This document shows, in pieces, positions 1 to 5,535 of a stretch of DNA of 7,229 bases. Source of the DNA: Globobulimina sp. Taxonomy: Eukaryota; Foraminifera; Rotaliida. The stretch lies in NCBI GenBank assembly GCA_003354225.1, contig PIVH01000185.1, positions 1 to 7,229 on the forward strand, read 5' to 3'. The stretch's first letter is position 1. Every line of letters starts with the position of its first letter. The notes below the pieces were generated by a model. That model saw nothing but the letters and a program-made list of their open reading frames with translations, made no database searches and was not told the origin of the DNA. The position numbers were made by a program, and so were the translations under genes.

Positions 1-530
1 ATATAGACAATATCCGTTGTGCTGAATGCAATGATATAACATAAAAATAAAACGCTTTCTTGAATAATTGTACAAAGCAACCAAAATTTACTCATCCATA
101 AAGGCGTTATTATGGATATTCCACTCATTGCACTCATTGCAGTCGATGCCGATGCTGATGCCGACGCTGCCGATGGCATTGATATATATGATGAGGATTT
201 ATACGCTGAATTTATTGAGTAAATTACAAAAAAATAACCAATAAAAAAGGATGTAAACAACCATAAAAACTGAAAAGTTCGAACAATTAAAACAAAATCA
301 CCATCTAAAAACTCAATATCTCCATTATTTCGCAATAAATCAAAATTTAATACAATTGACAACACACATAATATGGCATTAGATAATAATACGCCAATAC
401 GAATTTTAAATAATTCATGTTTTATTGATAAACTACAGGTTTGCTGCAAGGCCACACTAAACACAAAGATTACCAACAATGTGGTGGTAATATGTATAGA
501 GGCTGGAACACCTGTGTTATTATTATCCAT
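1..530 (-). CDS. Polytopic membrane protein, N-terminal part (runs off left edge)
   Basis: The minus strand is open from an ATG at 530-528 to the window edge, giving 176 codons without a stop. I do not recognise the family. The protein has four strongly hydrophobic segments at roughly residues 12-31, 44-63, 79-106 and 149-169. A possible N-glycosylation site (Asn4-Asn-Thr) lies before the first. The loop after segment 1 is basic (Lys37, His38, Lys42, Arg44) and the loop after segment 2 is acidic (Asp64, Asp71, Glu73, Asp76, Asp78). By the positive-inside rule this suggests an outside N-terminus, as in a seven-helix receptor, but the C-terminal half is not visible. A Ser/Ala-rich stretch (about 117-137) forms the long loop before segment 4. 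The start is the first ATG of the frame, preceded by TTTAATA. The gene is divergent from the UEV gene, 67 bp away. Membrane character is clear; a GPCR-like identity is inference only. Confidence 0.72.
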   Translation of the reverse strand, partial: MDNNNTGVPASIHITTTLLVIFVFSVALQQTCSLSIKHELFKIRIGVLLSNAILCVLSIVLNFDLLRNNGDIEFLDGDFVLIVRTFQFLWLFTSFFIGYFFVIYSINSAYKSSSYISMPSAASASASASTAMSAMSGISIITPLWMSKFWLLCTIIQESVLFLCYIIAFSTTDIVY

Positions 531-597
531 TATTAAACTAACAAAATTATTACTTTACTTGACTTGACTTGACTTGACTTGAACTAACATTCTAACA
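531..597. promoter_or_regulatory. Short divergent intergenic region, probable bidirectional promoter
   Basis: Only 67 bp separate the start codons of the minus-strand membrane protein and the plus-strand UEV gene. Promoters and 5' leaders of both must lie here or inside the flanking genes. No clear TATA box is visible. The centre is filled by a pentanucleotide repeat. Promoter function is inferred from gene arrangement only. Confidence 0.45.
557..581. repeat. ACTTG pentanucleotide repeat, 5 copies
   Basis: Five perfect tandem copies of ACTTG occupy the middle of the divergent intergenic region, ending 16 bp before the UEV start codon. Copy number could vary between strains and change spacing of promoter elements. 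Confidence 0.9.
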
Positions 598-1160
598 ATG
601 TCCTACGCAAAGCATGGCCATGCACACGAACAAAAAGTAGATCCAACAGAATATCGCGTGCCACGAAATTTCAAATTATTGGATGAATTAGAAAACGCAG
701 AAAAAGGGAAATATACAGATGCTAAGAAATGGGGAGATGCCTGCAATTGGCTCAATCTTGGCTTAGACGGACAAGACGCAACTTTTACTCATTGGAATGC
801 GACAATAATACCACACCAAGTACAGTACTGCTTATATTATATTATATTATTATATTAATATATTGATATTATATTATATTATATATATTAAAGGGTGGCC
901 AAATTGGTGATCGCATTTATACGTTACAAATTAAGGCAGGACCGGGTTATCCCGATGATCCTCCAACTTTTAGATTTGTCCAACAAGTGACTATACAATG
1001 TGTGTCAAGACAAGGATATGTAAATTTTGCTAAAATGAAGCACTTTGAATGGCATTCTGAGAGATGTTTATTTGATGCACTTTTGGCAATTCGAAAAGAA
1101 ATGGAGCCATCTGCTGTGGCACAAGCTTGTGCACGAATTGGCCAAGGAAAAACCTATTAA
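598..1160 (+). CDS. MMS2: Ubiquitin-conjugating enzyme variant (UEV, Mms2/Uev1 type); join 598-819, 894-1160
   Basis: Splicing out 820-893 gives a 162-residue protein, slightly longer than typical Mms2 (about 145). UEVs are inactive E2-fold proteins that pair with Ubc13 to build Lys63-linked ubiquitin chains in DNA-damage tolerance and signalling. Hallmarks seen: VPRNFKLLDELE at 21-32, where Phe25 matches the Ubc13-contacting Phe of Mms2; W-N-A-T-I-I at the exon 1 end; RIYTL at 81-85; GPGYPDDPPTFRF at 90-102, the conserved UEV/E2 core. The HPN motif is replaced by Ile-Gln-Cys (108-110), and the position aligned with the E2 catalytic Cys is Asn118, as expected for a UEV. The C-terminus ends in G-K-T-Y, resembling the G-Q-T-Y near the Mms2 end. 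There is a 20-residue N-terminal extension and about seven extra residues at 38-55. The start is the first ATG of the frame. Family assignment is secure; Uev1 versus Mms2 is not resolved. Confidence 0.9.
820..893 (+). other. Spliceosomal intron in the UEV gene (74 nt, phase 0)
   Basis: The donor is CAA|GTACAG and the acceptor ATTAAAG|GG. The intron is made almost wholly of A and T, with TATAT/TATTA repeats, and contains an in-frame TAA at 856-858. Removing it joins Gln74 to Gly75 and restores exactly the UEV spacing between the T-I-I strand and RIY. Retention would truncate the protein at 86 residues. Confidence 0.9.
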
Positions 1161-1407
1161 CATCTCCTTGCTCACAGCTCACAGCTCACAGCTCACACGT
1201 CTCATTTTAATGCGTTAATTTTAATACCACCATTTGATTTGTTTTAATTTGATATTTATGGTGAAGTTTATTTCGTATTTTTGTGCGTGCGTTGTTTGTG
1301 TAAAAGGCAATCTCGAGTCGACTAGAAGTGACTGCAAATAAACTGCGTTATTAACAGTAAGAAGTAAGAAGATTTTGTTCAGACAGCCTGAGTATTAAAG
1401 TGCAGTA
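1161..1407. other. Intergenic region between UEV and TOG-like genes
   Basis: This 247-bp gap holds the UEV 3' end and the leader of the next gene. It contains a GCTCACA repeat near its left end. No AATAAA polyadenylation signal and no tRNA or other RNA gene is apparent. A possible 49-nt 5'-UTR intron (1357-1405, GTAAGA to TGCAG) ends two bases before the next start codon, but nothing in the reading frame tests it. Confidence 0.6.
1170..1197. repeat. GCTCACA tandem repeat, 4 copies
   Basis: Four perfect 7-bp copies begin ten bases after the UEV stop codon, so they probably lie in the 3' untranslated region. No function can be read from the sequence. Confidence 0.9.
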
Positions 1408-3414
1408 ATGAGTAAAAAACACAGTAGTAAATCAAAAAAAACAAGAAAAGGCAAAAACAAACGAGTTAGTATTCGCGATCAGCTGCGTGCAGCCAAAAGT
1501 GGTCAAAATGTGTCAGATAGTGATAAGTCATCGGATCCGATTGGATCTTTAGATTCTGAATGGTATAAAAATGCAAAAGAAGCGGATAAATGGAAGGAAA
1601 AATGGGAATGCATGCAGGCATTAATGGGATTTTGTTGTGGTGATTCATTTGGAAATCAAGAGCTACCGCAAAAATTTGATGATCATAATAGAGCGGGAGA
1701 GGTTATTGCTATTTTTGCGAAATGGCTAAACGATGAAAATCACATATTTACACGGCAACATATATTAAAATTATTAGTTCCATTTAGCAATTCCTTCGCC
1801 AAGCAACATTGGAAAAAAACAAACAAATTAGCGGAAGGTATCATTATTAAGCAATGGGCCGAGAAAAAGCATGGTTTTTTGCAGTTGGTGACGCCCGCTT
1901 TGATTGCCGTGTATATTATTTCTGGCGCACAGCTCAAGAAATGGAAGGAGTACTTGATCCAATCCATGGATTCCCCGCAGGCTCAGGTTCGGATGTCTTG
2001 TTGGGACTTTTTGGCCAAAATCTGCATTCTATGCAAGGCCGGCAATAAGAACAAGAAATACATCAAACTCAAAAACAGAGCGCCAAAAGACGTCGAACTG
2101 TTCATCAACGACAACAAAATCATAAATTATTTAAAAAACACCATCTTAAATGATAAAGAAAAAGATGTTCGCGATTCTTGTGCCAAATTTATTTATGGCG
2201 CCAAACAAATCTGTAATAAAGTTTCCATTTTAGACAGTGCCTACAAAGAGATATTGAATGATAAGCGAGCCTCCATATCGTTGGACATTGCGGCGGATTT
2301 ATTTAACAACGACAAAAAAGTATTATTATTAACCAAACAGAAACAAAAACAGAAAGTGGAAATTAATAAAAAAGTGGAAGCAAAGCAACAAAAAAAAAAA
2401 AAAAAACACGCCTCGTCGAGGAAAAACCAAATGAGAGCAATGATCGCCAAAGCAAAGGAAGAGTCGGCTAAAACTGGCGGTGGCGGAGCCATCGAAGTTG
2501 GCCGCACCAAACAGCCCTCCGCCAAACCGGCCAAATCAGCCAAATCCAACAAGAAAAACAAAAAGGAAAACAAAGGGGGCGGCGGCGGCGGCGGCGGTAT
2601 GAAGGCGTTGATGAATAAATATAAGAAAGAGCCGGCTAAAAATAAAAATAAAAATAAAAAAAAACAAAAAAAAAGTAAATATTCATCGAGTGAGGAAGAC
2701 GAAGACGAAGAATCAACTGAATCTGAATCAAAATCAGGAGAAGAATCGGTGGAAGAGGGAGATAGCGACGATTCGTCGGCTGAGAGAGAGAGGGAAAGAG
2801 AGAAAAAGAAGAAGGAGCGAGAGAAGCAGCGGAAAGAGAGAGAGAAAGAGAGAGAGAGAAAGCGGAAAGGAAAGGAGAAGTCGAGAGAGCGGGAACGAGA
2901 ACGAGAGAGAGAGCGAGAAAGAGAGCGAGAGAAAAAAAAGAAACAACAGCAAGCAAAGAGCAAAAAGAGTGCGAGGCGGACCTATTCGAGCAGTGACAGT
3001 GAGAATGAGAGCGAGAGTGACAGTGACAGCGATAGCACCGCTTCGAAAAATAGTGATAACAATAAAAGGAGAATCAATAATTCACGAACTGAGACAATAA
3101 AAGGCAGCCAAGCCGCAGTGGTGAGTGCCGGCGGCGGCGTTAATAATAAAAAAGAAATCAAGGAATTAACAGAAAAAGTTGATAAAATATCGCAAAATGT
3201 GCAATCTTTACAGAAAGGAATGAATGGAATGGAACGTAAAATGAATGATTTGGCGAAAAATAGTGAAGCAAAATCTGGCATTTCATCCAAGACCGAAGAA
3301 AAAATTATGAAAATATTGGCTCAGTTGCAAAAAGATGTAAAAATAATGAAAAATGATATTTCATATATTAAAGCCTGTTGGGAAGATGCCGAAAGTGTCC
3401 CTTCTGATCAATAA
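1408..3414 (+). CDS. TOG-domain-like HEAT protein with charged linker and C-terminal coiled coil
   Basis: This is a 668-residue intronless protein. After a basic tail (1-20), residues about 55-300 form helical repeats that I read as one TOG domain, the tubulin-binding unit of XMAP215/Stu2/CLASP proteins. HEAT A has the Trp-Lys signature (KWKEK, 61-65). HEAT B has L-N-D-E-N (107-111), like the D-S-N of TOGs. Later repeats carry QVRMSCWDFL (193-202) and EKDVRDS (251-257), matching the VR positions of the last TOG repeats. A Lys-rich, Gly-containing linker follows (310-424), then an acidic Ser/Glu/Asp tract (425-458), an Arg-Glu/Lys tract (459-512) and a second acidic Ser tract (526-550). The C-terminus has two coiled-coil stretches with regular heptads: Ile584, Leu587, Val591, Ile594, Val598, Leu601, Met605, Met608, Met612, Leu615, then Ile633 to Ile654. 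TOG, basic linker and coiled coil is the Stu2 plan with one TOG instead of two. Helical repeats and coiled coil are clear; the TOG assignment is moderate. A generic HEAT protein or, from the RE tract, an RNA-processing protein are alternatives. Confidence 0.85.
   Translation: MSKKHSSKSKKTRKGKNKRVSIRDQLRAAKSGQNVSDSDKSSDPIGSLDSEWYKNAKEADKWKEKWECMQALMGFCCGDSFGNQELPQKFDDHNRAGEVIAIFAKWLNDENHIFTRQHILKLLVPFSNSFAKQHWKKTNKLAEGIIIKQWAEKKHGFLQLVTPALIAVYIISGAQLKKWKEYLIQSMDSPQAQVRMSCWDFLAKICILCKAGNKNKKYIKLKNRAPKDVELFINDNKIINYLKNTILNDKEKDVRDSCAKFIYGAKQICNKVSILDSAYKEILNDKRASISLDIAADLFNNDKKVLLLTKQKQKQKVEINKKVEAKQQKKKKKHASSRKNQMRAMIAKAKEESAKTGGGGAIEVGRTKQPSAKPAKSAKSNKKNKKENKGGGGGGGGMKALMNKYKKEPAKNKNKNKKKQKKSKYSSSEEDEDEESTESESKSGEESVEEGDSDDSSAEREREREKKKKEREKQRKEREKERERKRKGKEKSREREREREREREREREKKKKQQQAKSKKSARRTYSSSDSENESESDSDSDSTASKNSDNNKRRINNSRTETIKGSQAAVVSAGGGVNNKKEIKELTEKVDKISQNVQSLQKGMNGMERKMNDLAKNSEAKSGISSKTEEKIMKILAQLQKDVKIMKNDISYIKACWEDAESVPSDQ
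2390..2406 (+). repeat. Homopolymer of 17 A inside coding sequence
   Basis: Seventeen consecutive A residues span the codons for one Gln and five Lys of the TOG-like protein. The frame is intact across them. It is a likely site of polymerase or ribosome slippage and of sequencing error. Confidence 0.95.
2575..2598 (+). repeat. GGC trinucleotide repeat coding eight Gly
   Basis: Eight consecutive glycine codons, mostly GGC, form a GC-rich island in an AT-rich gene. They probably make a flexible hinge in the linker of the TOG-like protein. Confidence 0.9.
2782..2943 (+). repeat. Near-polypurine (GA-rich) tract coding Arg-Glu/Lys low complexity
   Basis: The plus strand is almost all A and G, with only scattered C and one T. 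The first 36 bases (2782-2817) are pure purine. It codes the Arg-Glu/Lys tract, residues 459-512, of the TOG-like protein. The lack of stops in other frames and on the complementary strand here comes from this composition and does not indicate extra genes. Confidence 0.9.
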
Positions 3415-3611
3415 CTGGTAAACATTTAACATTATGTTGTAAAAAATTAATGTATACAATGTAAATCTTGTGCTTTTTGTTGTTGCTCGCTCTGACACAA
3501 AACAGAGACCTTTTAGTCTGAACTCTGAAATCACAGCTAAACGTTTGTAAATGTGTATGAAAGTTTTTTTTTTATAGTCTATCAGTTAGTAAGTGAAGTG
3601 AGTTGAACTTA
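3415..3611. other. Intergenic region between TOG-like and Ariadne genes
   Basis: This 197-bp gap must contain the 3' end of one gene and the promoter of the next. It holds TGTAAA-type motifs soon after the stop codon, a T10 run at 3564-3573, and weak inverted repeats (CAGAG/CTCTG near 3500-3530). No recognised signal or RNA gene is evident. Confidence 0.55.
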
Positions 3612-5257
3612 ATGGATGTAGATTTTGAAGATGCCGATGCCGATCCAGAATTTGAAGATGCCGATGATATCGATGGTGATGTGGATGGTTGGGGTGATGA
3701 AGACGCCAAAAATGATGATGATGATGGATGGGGTGATGTAGTGGAAGAGACTGACCAAGCAATCATTGGTATAAACAAACCAGATTTATCCAAACAAATC
3801 AGTGCCATCCACGCATTACGCACAGAAGACATCGATGAAGCGGTGGCGGCCAAAGTACGCAGTTTAGCGGAGGAACTGTCGTTGGCGGAGAGGAAATGTT
3901 TATTATTGTTGCGAAGATACAAATGGAATGCAAGCAAAATAATCGACGTATATTTTTCAGCGGATAGTGAACAAAAGAAAATATTGGTCGGTGCCGGTGT
4001 TTGTATAGCACCCGTTGAACAACACAAACTCAGCAATGATTCAAACAAAAATGTGGTGATGGAATGTGGCATTTGCATGGATGAGGTGAAAATAGGCGAC
4101 ACTTTTAATTTGGAATGCGGGCATTTAAATACATGCTCTTTGTGTTGGGTGGATTATTTGAGGGATGGCGCCAAAACCAAAAAATGCGTCCATTTAACTT
4201 GTCCGACGCATAAATGCTATGTTACCGTACCGCAACATGTATGGCTGCAATTTTTAGGTGGCAAGAAATACAAAGCTGAGTTGGATAGATATCTTCGGTT
4301 TTGTCGCGAGAATTTTGTTGAAGTTAAGTTCTGCGAATATGCGTATTTTCTAAAATATAATTATAATCTAATTAGAACAGTAAAGAGTATTGTTTTTGTC
4401 CGGGAAAGTCGTGTGATATGATCTATTGTTCGGAGAGTGGCATAGCAAAAGAGATCGTGTGCTTAGGCTGCTTATCTCGCTTTTGTTGGGCTTGCAAGCA
4501 TGAGTCTCATTTCCCCTCCTCTTGCCATACGGGAATAAAATGGCTACAAAAATGTTCATCGGAAGCGGAGAATATCTCATGGATATTAGCCAAAACAAAG
4601 AGATGTCCAAAGTGCCACGTCCACATCGAGAAAAACCAAGGTTGCAATCATATGACTTGCCGTAAGCATGCGGGGGGCTGCGGTCACGAGTTTTGTTGGC
4701 TATGCAAAGGGGATTGGAGCAAACATGGCAGTGCCACTGGCGGCTATTATCAGTGCAACATTTATGAAAAGAATAAGACTGATGGCAAATTGTCCGATGA
4801 AGACGCTGCACAACAAAATGCACAAAATGAATTGGAGCGATATGAGTTTCATTATACGCGATTTGATTCACATTCAAAGTCATCCGCTCATGCAATCAAA
4901 CAAAAAGAAACTACCCATGAAAAAATGCATGAATTAGCACAGAAATTCCAATGGCGATTAAACGAAACACAATTTTTGTTGGATGCGGTGAATGAAGCCA
5001 TACAATGTTGGCATGTCTTAGCTTGGACATATCCAATTGCCTATTATTTAGATGGTAAAAAATTTAATTTGGATTTAATCAAACAACAACAAGGGAAGCT
5101 AGAAAATTTTTGTGATGGATTACAACAGAAATTAGATTTTGATTTAGAAAAATTGGGGGATAATAAAACAAGGCAAGAAATTATTGGATATACACGCACT
5201 GCGCAAAAATATAGAAAAAACATTGTTGAATATATAGAAACTGAAATTTCTTTCTAA
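3612..5257 (+). CDS. Ariadne-family RBR E3 ubiquitin ligase; join 3612-4327, 4381-5257
   Basis: Splicing gives 530 residues, close to human ARIH1 (557). RBR ligases take ubiquitin from an E2 at RING1 and pass it through a RING2 cysteine to substrate; Ariadne proteins are activated by neddylated cullin-RING ligases. Seen in order: an acidic N-terminus (2-48, with two G-W-G-D motifs); a UBA-like domain (about 66-116, ending YKWN...VYF); RING1 from Cys152/Cys155 to Cys197/Cys202; IBR with Cys245, Cys250, Cys266, Cys269, Cys274, Cys277, His282 and Cys287; RING2 starting at Cys314-x2-Cys317, with the catalytic Cys327 in G-C-N-H-M, then GGCGHEFCW (337-345), His354 and Cys364; and an Ariadne helical domain (about 385-530). 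Oddities: RING1 reads His-x3-Cys rather than His-x2-Cys, and the Phe-Glu pair that autoinhibits ARIH1 aligns with His-Ala. The start is the first ATG of the frame; the residues before it begin at a non-ATG codon. Family is certain; ARIH1 versus ARIH2 orthology is not resolved, although the acidic N-terminus resembles ARIH1. Confidence 0.93.
4328..4380 (+). other. Spliceosomal intron in the Ariadne gene (53 nt; boundaries ambiguous by 5 nt)
   Basis: Without splicing the frame stops at 4419-4421 in the middle of the IBR domain. Removing 4328-4380 (AA|GTTCTG to ACAG|T) creates the split codon Asn239 and keeps exactly seven residues between F-V-E and the Cys-Pro of the IBR, as in ARIH1. Removing 4323-4375 (GTTAAG to TTAG) is also 53 nt and also keeps frame and length; it changes only residues 238-239 from Val-Asn to Asn-Ser. 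I prefer the first because the family usually has Asn at that second position. Confidence 0.8.
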
Positions 5258-5535
5258 ATCAGAAAATACAATTATTTTTTTTTTTGTTTTGTTTTGTTTT
5301 CTTTTTTCAAAATTTGTCATACCTTATCAATCCGACTGCAATTAAAAACATTGTTTGCTAACTCACCAAAATTTTTTAGTTAACACATTTCTTGTTGTCT
5401 TTGTCCATTGTTGCTTGTCTCAAATATTGTCACATGCAATTATTAGGTATGCAGTATGAAATAATTTATCCTTTAACATTCAAACAAGTAATCCTTTCAC
5501 ACTTTTGTGTAATGTGAATTTTAAATAAAACAGAA
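5258..5535. other. Intergenic region between Ariadne and zinc-finger genes
   Basis: This 278-bp gap is the longest non-coding stretch in the window. It begins with a T-rich tract (T11 at 5275-5285, then three GTTTT units) just after the Ariadne stop codon, possibly involved in 3'-end formation. The remainder is AT-rich leader or promoter sequence with no recognisable element. No open frame of note or RNA gene is seen. Confidence 0.6.

Noticed and set aside
373-567. A short plus-strand frame near the left end
   Set aside because: It overlaps the minus-strand membrane protein, which is open for the full 530 bp and has coherent helices. This frame shows no coding character.
1312-1322. Overlapping CTCGAG and GTCGAC sites that look like a cloning polylinker
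   Set aside because: No other vector-like sequence flanks them, and the genes continue normally on both sides. Chance occurrence is adequate.
2241-2963. A 240-codon open frame on the minus strand, rich in Ser, Phe and Leu
   Set aside because: It lies wholly inside the TOG-like gene and is the complement of AAA, GAA and GAG codon runs. Its composition is explained by the plus-strand Lys/Arg/Glu coding and it shows no domain.
2690-3100. A 136-codon plus-strand frame made of Arg, Glu and Lys
   Set aside because: It is a frame-shifted reading of the same GA-rich tract. It has no independent signals, and the overlapping frame has a full domain plan.
3547-3577. GTAAAT to T-rich TATAG in the Ariadne 5' leader, resembling an intron
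   Set aside because: It would be only 31 nt, much shorter than the two supported introns, and nothing in a reading frame supports it.
4368-4895. A 175-codon minus-strand frame opposite the Ariadne gene
   Set aside because: It overlaps the IBR, RING2 and Ariadne regions, whose plus-strand reading has every zinc ligand in place.
3612-5257. Ariadne gene read as two separate genes or a frameshifted pseudogene, with a start at 4418
   Set aside because: The break sits between F-V-E and the IBR Cys-Pro, with GT and AG sites that restore frame and exact family spacing. An intron is simpler than a coincident frameshift.
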